The position numbers and the translations under genes are program-made. Below, in pieces: positions 36,301-41,500 of a DNA stretch of 64,000 nt (positions within the stretch are counted from its first letter, which is position 1; each line of letters opens with the position of its first letter). A model generated the notes under the pieces. The model had not been told where the DNA came from. It saw only the letters and a program-made list of their open reading frames with translations, and made no database searches. This DNA comes from Apostichopus japonicus (Eukaryota; Echinodermata; Holothuroidea; Aspidochirotida; Stichopodidae), in NCBI RefSeq assembly GCF_037975245.1, contig NC_092562.1:26020054-26084053 (forward strand). The letters are read 5' to 3'.

Positions 36301-36360
36301 ATATGTAAATATTTATGATTGCTGTGTTTTATTCTTACCCAGCTCCTCCTGAGATCCCAT
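221..36360 (-). CDS. ECPAS: ECM29 / ECPAS proteasome adaptor and scaffold protein, 5' 34 exons (3' end outside window)
   Basis: HEAT-repeat protein that in yeast and mammals ties the 19S regulatory particle to the 20S core and links proteasomes to other compartments (established knowledge). I joined 34 exons: 36339-36360, 34895-35025, 32229-32345, 31183-31301, 29754-29912, 28857-29019, 28339-28436, 27417-27458, 25363-25441, 24344-24460, 23435-23605, 22579-22628, 21827-21893, 18096-18221, 17057-17160, 16130-16271, 15247-15327, 14224-14520, 11253-11384, 10150-10321, 9152-9384, 8586-8687, 7621-7827, 7078-7192, 6140-6254, 5577-5645, 4670-4787, 3947-4117, 3470-3655, 2615-2662, 1856-1977, 1401-1563, 894-953, 221-310. 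They total 4,188 nt (1,396 codons) with consistent phases. The N-terminal third (to about residue 520) is the family's conserved N-terminal region; the rest is helical HEAT-like repeat. Landmarks are [34 protein letters not shown] and [19 protein letters not shown]. Charged linkers lie near residues 184-200, 535-555 and 820-850. The C-terminal part runs off the left edge. Confidence 0.95.
894..953 (-). CDS. ECPAS: ECM29 exon 33 (60 nt)
   Basis: Residues 1347-1366, [20 protein letters not shown], matching vertebrate AKSSPMMETINM. Acceptor TTTAG, donor GTAAGT. Confidence 0.94.
1211..1378 (+). repeat. TA and TGAA microsatellite
   Basis: A TA run (1211-1240) followed by imperfect TGAA/TGTA repeats up to about 1378, ending just before exon 32. 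It gives rise to spurious Ile/His/Ser-rich open frames on the minus strand. Confidence 0.85.
1401..1563 (-). CDS. ECPAS: ECM29 exon 32
   Basis: Residues 1292-1346, [20 protein letters not shown] through ESQEK, matching vertebrate LVKISKSAGAMLKPH and LLESLSVLEPQV. Acceptor TCCAG, donor GTTAGT. Confidence 0.95.
1856..1977 (-). CDS. ECPAS: ECM29 exon 31
   Basis: Residues 1252-1292, [20 protein letters not shown] through KEVQSVS. The donor GTAAAG, five bases after an apparent GTGAGG, is required by the phase of exon 32. Acceptor GACAG. Confidence 0.93.
2615..2662 (-). CDS. ECPAS: ECM29 exon 30 (48 nt)
   Basis: Residues 1236-1251, [16 protein letters not shown]. Small, phase 0 at both ends. It matches vertebrate [16 protein letters not shown]. 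Acceptor GTCAG, donor GTAAGA. Confidence 0.94.
3470..3655 (-). CDS. ECPAS: ECM29 exon 29
   Basis: Residues 1174-1235, [20 protein letters not shown], then [15 protein letters not shown] and [13 protein letters not shown]. Acceptor GTCAG, donor GTAGTT. Highly conserved. Confidence 0.96.
3947..4117 (-). CDS. ECPAS: ECM29 exon 28
   Basis: Residues 1117-1173, [20 protein letters not shown], then [15 protein letters not shown] and MTSIWSVLV. Acceptor TATAG, donor GTAAGA. Highly conserved. Confidence 0.95.
4670..4787 (-). CDS. ECPAS: ECM29 exon 27
   Basis: Residues 1077-1116, [20 protein letters not shown] through ALWNSRK. The most strongly conserved block seen here ([20 protein letters not shown] in vertebrates). 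Acceptor TGCAG, donor GTAAGC. Confidence 0.96.
5577..5645 (-). CDS. ECPAS: ECM29 exon 26 (69 nt)
   Basis: Residues 1054-1077, [20 protein letters not shown] then PG, matching vertebrate GGALGKTPDG. Acceptor TGCAG, donor GTATGT. Confidence 0.91.
6140..6254 (-). CDS. ECPAS: ECM29 exon 25
   Basis: Residues 1016-1054, [20 protein letters not shown] through DRIVSGK. The acceptor TTGTAG was chosen over an internal CAAG because it restores FTQD, as in vertebrate LSQD. Donor GTAAAG. Confidence 0.93.
6627..7055 (+). repeat. ~75-bp minisatellite filling ECM29 intron 24
   Basis: About six copies of a C-rich unit containing CCACTCCACCCCTATTAAAG and CTCACCAACCATCCTTTC. It ends about 20 bases from exon 24. 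Small length changes between units fit array expansion. Confidence 0.9.
7078..7192 (-). CDS. ECPAS: ECM29 exon 24
   Basis: Residues 978-1016, [20 protein letters not shown] through GMLSETDH, matching vertebrate QAACIWLLSLVRK. Acceptor CACAG, donor GTAAGT. The following intron is largely a minisatellite. Confidence 0.94.
7621..7827 (-). CDS. ECPAS: ECM29 exon 23
   Basis: Residues 909-977, [20 protein letters not shown] through QSPNPHKRQ, matching vertebrate ISPNPHVRQ. Acceptor GTCAG. Donor GTGTGT is followed by more GT dinucleotides, so nearby alternative donors are possible. Confidence 0.93.
8441..8563 (+). repeat. 15-bp purine-rich minisatellite
   Basis: About eight copies of AGTATGGAGGGAGAG next to the donor of ECM29 exon 22. 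On the transcribed (minus) strand it is a pyrimidine-rich tract starting about 20 bases into the intron. Confidence 0.88.
8586..8687 (-). CDS. ECPAS: ECM29 exon 22
   Basis: Residues 875-908, [20 protein letters not shown] through EGLISTST, matching vertebrate IQTLGYFPVGD. Acceptor CTCAG, donor GTAAGT. A purine-rich 15-bp minisatellite starts just downstream in the intron. Confidence 0.93.
9152..9384 (-). CDS. ECPAS: ECM29 exon 21, lysine/glycine-rich insertion
   Basis: Residues 797-874, [20 protein letters not shown], then [12 protein letters not shown], a low-complexity insert ([18 protein letters not shown]) and [17 protein letters not shown]. The insert is absent from the vertebrate segment as I recall it. 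Acceptor TGCAG, donor GTGAGT. Confidence 0.92.
10150..10321 (-). CDS. ECPAS: ECM29 exon 20
   Basis: Residues 740-797, [20 protein letters not shown] through SRACEVL. Acceptor CCCAG. Donor GTCAGT is non-consensus at position 3, but it keeps the phase into the next exon (G then TG). Confidence 0.9.
11253..11384 (-). CDS. ECPAS: ECM29 exon 19
   Basis: Residues 696-739, [20 protein letters not shown] through TKSSKDQ. Acceptor CACAG. The donor GTTTGT is atypical, but phase and the vertebrate alignment leave no better choice. Confidence 0.91.
13017..13037. promoter_or_regulatory. Triple TGACCT half-site (DR1 + DR2 spacing)
   Basis: TGACCT at 13017-13022, 13024-13029 and 13032-13037 gives a DR1 followed by a DR2. 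DR1 is the classical RXR/PPAR/HNF4-type arrangement (established knowledge). The same triple is at 21024-21044 in the other copy. Binding is not shown. Confidence 0.5.
13246..13279. promoter_or_regulatory. AGGTCA cluster with DR4, DR5 and DR1 spacing
   Basis: AGGTCA at 13246-13251, 13256-13261 and 13267-13272, then GGGTCA at 13274-13279. The spacings are 4, 5 and 1. These match consensus direct repeats used by TR/LXR-type, RAR-type and RXR-type receptors. The module recurs near 12295, 19897, 20299 and 21253. Function is inferred from sequence only. Confidence 0.5.
14224..14520 (-). CDS. ECPAS: ECM29 exon 18 (largest)
   Basis: Residues 597-695, [20 protein letters not shown] through DKLTWLK. 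It contains [18 protein letters not shown], matching vertebrate VMYCLLEAVSVYP. At 297 nt it is the longest exon here. Acceptor TTTAG, donor GTAAGC. Confidence 0.95.
15247..15327 (-). CDS. ECPAS: ECM29 exon 17
   Basis: Residues 570-596, [20 protein letters not shown] then TAPAFKH. Acceptor ACCAG, donor GTAAGT. It joins in phase 0 on both sides. Confidence 0.9.
15519..15753 (+). repeat. ~32-bp minisatellite in ECM29 intron 17
   Basis: About seven imperfect copies of a unit with the core TTAATACAACAGGATTCAAC. Confidence 0.85.
16130..16271 (-). CDS. ECPAS: ECM29 exon 16, acidic linker
   Basis: Residues 522-569, [20 protein letters not shown], an acidic/lysine stretch ([11 protein letters not shown]), then [11 protein letters not shown]. 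The acceptor ATTAG sits in a TA-repeat tract without a clear polypyrimidine run. Donor GTGAGA. Confidence 0.9.
16836..16924 (+). repeat. SINE/LINE 3'-tail fragment with AAT/ATT repeat
   Basis: TTAAGCACATTGAACCCTGG, then TTTGCGCAATATAAGCACC, then an AAT/ATT run. It has the same general plan as 25001-25078 but the opposite orientation and a different sequence. It lies in ECM29 intron 15. Confidence 0.55.
17057..17160 (-). CDS. ECPAS: ECM29 exon 15
   Basis: Residues 488-522, [20 protein letters not shown] through LLLASDDK, matching the vertebrate VRQVAVKFASTVFP segment. Acceptor TGCAG, donor GTAAGT. The conserved N-terminal region ends about here. Confidence 0.93.
18096..18221 (-). CDS. ECPAS: ECM29 exon 14
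   Basis: Residues 446-487, [20 protein letters not shown] through ILKTHITK. Acceptor TTCAG, donor GTACTG. First of five exons enclosed by the two direct copies of the large repeat. Confidence 0.92.
18823..19022. mobile_element. Foldback MITE-like element, copy A (200 bp)
   Basis: The ends CCAGTTGGGACAATTT and AAATCGTCCCAACTGG are inverted repeats, and inner arms (TCAGAGCAC / GTGCTCTGAG) extend the foldback. No clear target duplication was found. It lies in ECM29 intron 13, just beside the large repeat element. Confidence 0.75.
19084..21756. mobile_element. Large half-site-rich repeat element, upper copy (2.67 kb)
   Basis: It runs from AACAAGAGCCCAAGGGCACT to CTAAAGCAAGGAACCAAAAA, the same ends as the copy at 11472-13768. 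Near the ends GGTTCCTTGCTT and AAGCAAGGAACC are exact inverted repeats, and the right end can also fold on itself (GGTTCCTT...AAGGAACC). The interior consists of tandem units of about 300 or 400 bp, each holding TGACCT/AGGTCA half-sites, followed by a CA microsatellite. It has one more 400-bp unit than the lower copy. No coding capacity is seen and no target duplication is apparent, so the class is undetermined. It lies in ECM29 intron 13. Confidence 0.85.
21827..21893 (-). CDS. ECPAS: ECM29 exon 13 (67 nt)
   Basis: Residues 423-445, [20 protein letters not shown] then TK. Acceptor TCCAG, donor GTAAGG. The donor side faces the upper copy of the large half-site repeat, only about 70 bases away. 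Confidence 0.91.
22579..22628 (-). CDS. ECPAS: ECM29 exon 12 (50 nt)
   Basis: Residues 407-423, [17 protein letters not shown], matching vertebrate AYSAVGKL. Acceptor TTCAG, donor GTAAGT. It is short and supported by phase. Confidence 0.9.
23221..23328. repeat. GTTTCTTCC / GGAAGAAAC palindrome cluster
   Basis: Positions 23230-23269 are a perfect 40-bp palindrome centred on TTCC|GGAA. With a single extra base it extends to 59 bp (23221-23279). A further perfect 20-bp palindrome, GGTTTCTTCCGGAAGAAACC, occupies 23309-23328. The unit is a 9-10 bp GTTTCTTCC repeat in both orientations. It lies in ECM29 intron 11. Confidence 0.9.
23435..23605 (-). CDS. ECPAS: ECM29 exon 11
   Basis: Residues 350-406, [20 protein letters not shown] through MEGAVEPE. 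It contains [12 protein letters not shown], a conserved HEAT-like helix. Acceptor ATTAG, donor GTGAGT. Confidence 0.94.
24344..24460 (-). CDS. ECPAS: ECM29 exon 10
   Basis: Residues 311-349, [20 protein letters not shown] through FPYNVQ. Acceptor CGTAG. Donor GTAATT is a weaker one, but phase and homology both require it. Confidence 0.92.
25001..25078 (-). repeat. SINE/LINE 3'-tail fragment with AAT repeat
   Basis: On the minus strand a GCGC-rich stem (TAAAGCGCCTAGAGGCCTTT) is followed by GGCGCTATATTAAGAAC and an ATT tail. This type of short element end is common in marine invertebrate genomes. The family was not identified. Confidence 0.55.
25363..25441 (-). CDS. ECPAS: ECM29 exon 9
   Basis: Residues 284-310, [20 protein letters not shown] then VSLKDK, matching the vertebrate IDWNNP...YKVYLGD segment. 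Acceptor TGCAG, donor GTGAGT. Confidence 0.93.
25442..27416 (-). other. ECM29 intron 8
   Basis: About 2 kb with no exon or named repeat recognised. G-rich tracts lie at 26370-26420 and 26540-26570. The open frames here are short and do not resemble known proteins. Confidence 0.5.
27417..27458 (-). CDS. ECPAS: ECM29 exon 8 (42 nt)
   Basis: Residues 270-284, [15 protein letters not shown] short exon that is too small to show as an open frame. It is supported by acceptor CACAG, donor GTGAGT and exact phase fit on both sides, and by homology to the vertebrate DLELKSK segment. Confidence 0.87.
28339..28436 (-). CDS. ECPAS: ECM29 exon 7
   Basis: Residues 238-270, [19 protein letters not shown] through ASAEPRYT, which aligns with the vertebrate KLGIVKF segment. 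Acceptor TGCAG, donor GTAAGT. Confidence 0.93.
28857..29019 (-). CDS. ECPAS: ECM29 exon 6, charged linker
   Basis: Residues 183-237. It starts with a lysine/glutamate linker ([18 protein letters not shown]) where the vertebrate protein has a Ser/Gly-rich linker, then [16 protein letters not shown]. Acceptor ACCAG, donor GTGAGA. Confidence 0.92.
29754..29912 (-). CDS. ECPAS: ECM29 exon 5
   Basis: Residues 130-183, [20 protein letters not shown] through [10 protein letters not shown]. Acceptor TTTTAG, donor GTATGT. It ends with two bases of a Cys codon completed in exon 6. Confidence 0.94.
29913..30886 (-). other. ECM29 intron 4, 3' half of interval
   Basis: AT-rich intron sequence with nothing recognisable apart from a C-rich tract near 30060-30085. 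The rest of the intron holds the foldback element listed separately. Confidence 0.5.
30887..31096. mobile_element. Foldback MITE-like element, copy B
   Basis: It begins with GGTTGGGACAATTT and shares a plan with the copy at 18823-19022: inner inverted arms around GCTTCAAATGCTTGTAC and GTGTGCTTTGAAGCATGA. This copy is more degraded and its right end is indistinct. It lies in ECM29 intron 4. Confidence 0.6.
31183..31301 (-). CDS. ECPAS: ECM29 exon 4
   Basis: Residues 91-130, [14 protein letters not shown] through PPLQQDV. Acceptor CCCAG. Donor GTAAGT was chosen over a GTGTAAG two bases earlier because it keeps the phase into exon 5. Confidence 0.94.
31665..32016 (+). repeat. Direct repeat of ~80 bp in ECM29 intron 3
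   Basis: Segments 31665-31746 and 31933-32016 are almost identical (shared core TGCTGCTGTTGAATATTCAT). A second shared motif GTACATGTACTAC lies at 31636 and 31772. Together they suggest a roughly 265-bp local duplication. Confidence 0.8.
32229..32345 (-). CDS. ECPAS: ECM29 exon 3
   Basis: Residues 52-90, [16 protein letters not shown] through SISFVT, very close to the vertebrate segment. Acceptor TTTTAG, donor GTATGT, phase 0 at both ends. Confidence 0.95.
33083..33090. repeat. Target-site duplication, left copy
   Basis: GAAGGGTG, identical to 34740-34747 on the other side of the hAT element. Confidence 0.85.
33091..34739. mobile_element. Non-autonomous hAT-type transposon, 1.65 kb
   Basis: The left end TAGGGCTGTG and right end CACAGCACTA form imperfect inverted repeats. 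The element is flanked by a perfect 8-bp duplication GAAGGGTG (33083-33090 and 34740-34747), the hallmark length of the hAT superfamily. Both subterminal regions are full of TTTAAACG-type palindromic motifs. No transposase-like frame is visible, so it would depend on an enzyme from elsewhere. It sits in ECM29 intron 2. The perfect duplication suggests a fairly recent insertion. Confidence 0.85.
34740..34747. repeat. Target-site duplication, right copy
   Basis: GAAGGGTG, the partner of 33083-33090. Confidence 0.85.
34895..35025 (-). CDS. ECPAS: ECM29 exon 2
   Basis: Residues 8-51, [18 protein letters not shown] onward to VRKK. The closest match to vertebrate ECM29 is at its N-terminus. Acceptor GCTAAG, donor GTGAGT. 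It ends in phase 0. Confidence 0.93.
35026..36338 (-). other. ECM29 intron 1
   Basis: No coding sequence seen. It holds an old, degraded tandem duplication: segments 35262-35420 and 35487-35640 share a block around TACCAAAGGAGAC and a later block around ATGTTGCT. Confidence 0.6.
36339..36360 (-). CDS. ECPAS: ECM29 exon 1 (start codon)
   Basis: Codes MGSQEEL plus one base. The ATG at 36360-36358 is the only one that reads in frame into exon 2 (EEL then [11 protein letters not shown]). Its context is good (A at -3, G at +4). The donor GTAAGA follows directly. A second ATG seven bases upstream is in another frame (see the regulatory entry). Transcription start and 5' UTR length are not visible. 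Confidence 0.85.
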
Positions 36361-36367
36361 TTTCCAT
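36340..36367 (-). promoter_or_regulatory. Overlapping upstream ATG at ECM29 start
   Basis: An ATG at 36367-36365 lies seven bases before the ECM29 start, in a different frame, with G at -3 and G at +4. Read across the exon 1/2 junction it runs about 22 codons and stops inside exon 2. If the mRNA leader includes it, it would be an overlapping upstream ORF that competes with the main start. Whether it is transcribed is not known. Confidence 0.5.
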
Positions 36368-36552
36368 CGCTGCGCGTCGTCTTGTTGCTCGCCTTCTTGC
36401 ATGAGTACGCAGATTTATCACAATCCATGTGCATTGAGCTCGAGGGTGCATGGTACAAAAACCAAACTATCATTGCCGTATGGATGGGTAAGATTTGTGT
36501 GGAAAAAAAGTGGTCCTGAACAATGGTCATCGCATGGTACTGACTTATGTAC

Positions 36553-37246
36553 CAGGCGCGGATTCAGAGGGGGGGGGGTCCAGGGGGTCCGGACCCCCTG
36601 CTCTTGGCCAAAAAAAAAATAGAGAAGAAAAATAGAGAAAAAAAGAGAGAGAAAAAAATAATTAAATTAAACGACAATTTTAAACATGTAGGACGTCAGA
36701 AGGGCGGTTATCCTTAAAAGTCAGCCAGGTGTGTCTTTTCCGTCAAATAAACTATAGTGTGCACGCGTGCTACACGTGCCAAAAATGCCTAAAAATCTCA
36801 ATTTTCAGACCGAAAAGTTTCAAAATTGAGGTGGTGTTCGAATTTTTTTGGGCGGTGAGGTGGCAGAGCGGTAGGCTGCATAGGATGCGCCAACGAATTC
36901 TTCATGAGACTGAGTAGTTTCAAAAGCTGCATAGCACACGTATTATAAACACTCCTATCGACACTGACGAAGTGGTCCGAAAGTTCATTGAGAAACATCC
37001 ACGGCGTTTGTTCTCTCCAATCTACCATGAATAGATCATCAATAAAATTAGCTAACTCGTACTGATGCAGTTACATTTCGAGTGAGTTTTTGTAGGTGCT
37101 TTGCATGGCTAAATTGAAGGGGGTTCCCTGTTGTACTTAAATATCCAAGAATTTCACAATGGATAGAGGGAAACCCACTCCCCTTAGACCCTAGGATCAC
37201 TGGAGGCCAAACCCCTCACCCTTCCAGAATCCTGGATCCGGCCCTG
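36553..37246. mobile_element. Candidate DNA transposon with CAGGSSCGGATYCAG ends
   Basis: CAGGCGCGGATTCAG at 36553 and CTGGATCCGGCCCTG ending at 37246 are near-perfect inverted repeats. Both ends are followed by G- or C-rich runs. The 8-bp flanks do not match, so this could be one element with a decayed duplication or two partial copies. Confidence 0.5.
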
Positions 37247-37534
37247 CATCAAACAGTGGTGACGGAACGGGAGGGGGATTGGGGGGCTAAAGGCATTATG
37301 ATTTTTGTATCATCTCGACTCATCTGATATGTGTTACCATATTTCATAGATTGTTTTTTTCTCATCAATTGAGAAATTGCAGACATGAGATCCATATTTT
37401 CAGGCTATGTACATGCAGCTTAGAATACTCGGGAAGTGCCGTTGCCGGCCATCTGGGGGGTTTGTAAAGCCAAAAATTCTCTGGTACGCTCCGCGCCAAC
37501 CGATGGTGGCGCTCCGCTTAGATAGTCTTACGTT

Positions 37535-37593
37535 CAGGCGCGGCTGGACCAGTCAGACCCCCCCCCCTGTCAAAAATCCTGCATCCGCCCCTG
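37535..37593. mobile_element. Short related element end
   Basis: CAGGCGCGGCTGG at 37535 and CCTGCATCCGCCCCTG ending at 37593 resemble the ends of the 36553-37246 candidate, with only a poly-C stretch between. Probably a heavily deleted copy. Another such end is at 57080-57100 (CCTGAGTCTGCGCCTG). Confidence 0.45.
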
Positions 37594-38294
37594 TACACAT
37601 AAATGTTATGTTGTAGCCTATTAAAGTATATAACCATTGAAGCTCAGAGCACATGGTGGTCGTCCCTCTCAATACATGTTAGCATTTATCACTGCACACA
37701 TGGTATTGGAGCACATTTTTGATGGCACACGTAAAGCCCTAATCTCATAATCTCCCACCAGGGACCAGAGAAAGGATTGAATCTATTATCTGATGAGGGG
37801 ATATAGGGGACACTGGGACAAGCTTCGCAGGCAATGGGACAAGTAAAAATAATCCTCCGTGCATTCCGTGCCATCAATTTCTTCATTTGAAATTCTTTTC
37901 CAAGCAAAAGGGCAGTATAGTACTAAATAACTAAATAACTAAATTGCACTTTTTCCTTACAACCACTCAACTAAAGGGCTCAATTTAATTACAAATGTAC
38001 GGGCACGCAAAAATCATGACAGCCTATATGGACCTCTTTACCACTATTCACTGTCGGTGTTAAAGGCCATTTCCGTCCCAAAGACAGTTATATCACAGAA
38101 AGCCCCATTTTTGTTGTCTGATTTTTTTCTTTAGTATATCATAAAACCGAGAGACATCATTAATTATCCCACATTATTCCCCCTCCCCCCCCCCCGTATT
38201 GTCCCTCGGCTGTGCCCCCCAGACTCATATCACTCTTACTCTCATCAGGCTTGTTCAACATCTACCCATCGATGATTAACTTAACAATACAAGA
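37594..38294. other. Intergenic stretch, nothing recognised
   Basis: AT-rich with C runs near 38175-38215. No gene or named repeat seen. Confidence 0.5.
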
Positions 38295-38520
38295 GGAGTG
38301 TTAGCTCAGTGGTTAACGCCGGTGCCTTTCAATCATAAGGTCCCCGAGTTCGAGTCACTCCAAGATTAATGTATATCGTCCAGTTACAGAGTTGTTGACA
38401 ATTCATAATCATGGACGTTAAATATGAATCTAAGAGACTGACTTCGGTCAGCTTGCGGCTTTGATAAGCCAATGATGGCTTCTTCGCGAGTTCCTGCTTG
38501 CAGGAGGATCTAAACTACAG
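38295..38520 (+). repeat. tRNA-derived SINE
   Basis: The head is tRNA-like: an A box (TTAGCTCAGTGGTTAACGC, 38301-38319) and a B box (GAGTTCGAGTC, 38346-38356), with GGAGTG and CACTCC able to pair as an acceptor stem. The T-arm does not pair well, so it is not a working tRNA. A tRNA-unrelated body with small hairpins (GACTGACTTCGGTCAG) follows to about 38520. Confidence 0.65.
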
Positions 38521-41500
38521 ACATGTTCAGAGGTGGATGAGTGGAGTAGGCTTTCCGAAAAATATTGTTGACCACGCGGGCCCATACAAAAGCTGCAAAA
38601 TATTTCCGTCCCAAAAATCAGTTATTTCGGTAAATTTATTTCGGTATCCATCGATACTTGTCTACCGCCCCCTCTTCCGAGAAATCTGGATCCACGACTG
38701 ACTAACCTACATACCGTTACAAATGTGAAACTTAGAATTATTCCTTATGAAGTCATGTCAATTTTATCTCCTGAGCTTAATCCTATAAAGGTAATCAAAT
38801 CACCTATCAAATAATCCAAATGTGTCTCCAATCAGATGTCCTGGTCTACAGATCTAACAAATAGCGTCATATATGTACCACAGATAGTGTCAAAACATAT
38901 TACACAAATGCCTTACTATATAGGCAGCTATATCAGAAATAAAATAAAAACCAAAGAAACAGAGAAAACAATACCAGATCACGAATTGGTTCTGAATGTC
39001 CATTGTACGTATAAGGGACTAGCGCCACTCCACCACTACACTTCATGTATAAATGAGTTCATCTCTAAGAAATATTCACGTACAAACTGTTACTGTGGTA
39101 TAGAGATACTCCAAAGACAAGCGGGTTGTGTTTCGTCCGACGGAGTCTCAAGTAGCCCTTACTATAGAAATCAATAACCGTTACTTCCACTTTGTTAGGT
39201 CACAAATGCGTTAGCCTGGGCTCATACTGATTTATTGGAAATCAATTCGGGTTTCTCTCAAAAAATGCTGAAAGATTTCTCTGGGAAGGTCAACATCACC
39301 GCAATATTTAACAACATATATGTTCTTTGGGATCGAAACCCTAAATTATGACAAGTATGTTAATTAAATGATTCATTGAATAACGTTGAAATACCCCCCC
39401 CCCCTGCCTCCGCCCACCTCTACATCCTTCACCTTTTAATCCTGGTCTACAACCCCTAAACCCTTAATCACTTCTCGCGTCAACAACTATTTCAAATTGC
39501 TGTGCTTTTATTTTTTTAAGGGGGGGGGGGGGTCACTTTAATGGTTGCCACTAGTCTCAAACAATACTTCAACATGAGATAACAGAAGAACCTACGTGAC
39601 TTCCATATACCCTGACCTAACACATTATTAAATCACGTGATATAACCGAAGGCAGACTATTGGCTTGCAGCTTGGTCAGCGACATTTCAAGTGCCAACAA
39701 ACATTTATAATTCACAATATAGTTGTATATGTAGTATGATGCACTTATATATACAATCTCGTGCATGATGAAGGAAACTTTATGGTAATTTAGTCATAGC
39801 ATATTTAGCACTGTTAGACATTAACCATTCGCCGAATTACGTATGAGGTCACTGTAAATACCGTCCATAAACTTCATATAGGAACATATACCTATACGAA
39901 CGTATACGAACATATACGAACATGTACGAACATATACAATAACATACATATAGGCATACATACATTAAATGACGGGAAGTGTTAATTGAATATGACACAT
40001 GTGCATAGTACGGAATGGTAGTATGGAAGTATATACTCATTATTACTTCTAAGATCATAGGGACTGTATAGTCCATACAACATAGTTTTATTTTGTTAGA
40101 CACGCCCTCCCCCTCCCCTTCCCTGTCCTTCCCTGTTCCCCTTCCCCTATAACCACTCCCTCTCCAGCCCCAACACCGTTTACTATTTCCCATAGTTTTC
40201 TCTTGTATTTGCATGTTTCTCGTTCCTTTATATTAAATTACCCACACATCAAATAGACACGAGATCAACTGCATAGCTACTGCCTTCAAGCAAATGAATA
40301 TATCAATTAAAGTTGTCAACACTTCTTTGAATTTCATTACTCGGACGTTCGTTTTATGGTTAGTTTTTAATGTGTATATACTGTGCGACGTTAATCCCTA
40401 GAATGCATTAGCAGGTTCAAACAATTACGTTAAGTGTATATATGTCAGATTCTGCGTAAACTTAAAATAAATCTTGAAGTTGGAACGTCATCACGTGGCC
40501 GTGTAGTTTGAAATTGATTGTGTAGAAACCAAGAACTATACAGATTTATGGGTGTCATTTTTAACAATAAAGGCTTTTACTACGAAAATCGTGTGGATAT
40601 AATTATTATTGTCAACAGGAGCTACTTTAACGATTCAGTGTTGAACTTAATTTACTTCACAAAGTTACCATCAAATTTAGTTAAATGTCAATATAACATG
40701 CATATGATTTGACTATCACTGTTCTTAATTTAGTAATCAGACTTTTCCACATTAATGATACAGAATATACAAACAAACCATACGCAAAATCACTCTTCCA
40801 TGTGCGGTCAGTTTATAACGATAGTTTCGATGCTCAACAATATAATGGACTATACTAGATACTATATTGAACTCGAAAATCAAATGTAGTCTACAGCACA
40901 TGCGCACTGATGGTTAAATACAAAATGAACAACCATTCTTTAGCACAGTCAAGTATTGACAGATGAGCTTTCGATGGATGGCAGTATATTGTAAAAGCGT
41001 CTTTGAATCGTTGGTTTGCGGCGATTTGAATAGGCCTGAAAAATTGATTGATTCGTCCTAAGCAACACCATTGGTAGGCAAAGGTGTTTTGGAAGTCACG
41101 GGACAGTTTCATCAATAGTAACAATCCATGTGTTTGTGAGAGTGTGTGTGTGTTAGTGTGTTGGCGTCTGTCTATATACCTAGATACCTATGATACTGCC
41201 ATAAAGTAATTCATTAACTATTAGTGTGCAAGAAAGAGAAGTCGCAAATATTTCGTGGAGAGACAAACGACACATAAACAAATGGATAATTGGATTTAAA
41301 ACTTTGATATTCTCGTCCCGGCGCAATTAGAGAATAACAAGTACAACAAGTGGAAATTATTTCGTTCTATTGGACTAATGAATCTTTTGTTCCAGTGAGT
41401 GATGTTTCTTACCTATATACGTAAGAAACTTTTGACTATATCGTAAGGTAAGTCTATTGTTAATTTTGTACAATGTTCTTTTGTTGGGTTTTTTAATTCT

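Noticed and set aside
38295-38366. Functional tRNA gene
   Set aside because: The A and B boxes are good but the T-arm does not pair and a SINE-like body follows, so it is called a SINE.
38836-39177. 113-codon plus-strand open frame
   Set aside because: No family resemblance and no supporting signals. Treated as chance.
40891-41124. 77-codon minus-strand frame that looks somewhat protein-like
   Set aside because: I could not tie it to any transposase or other family. No flanking splice sites that extend it convincingly.
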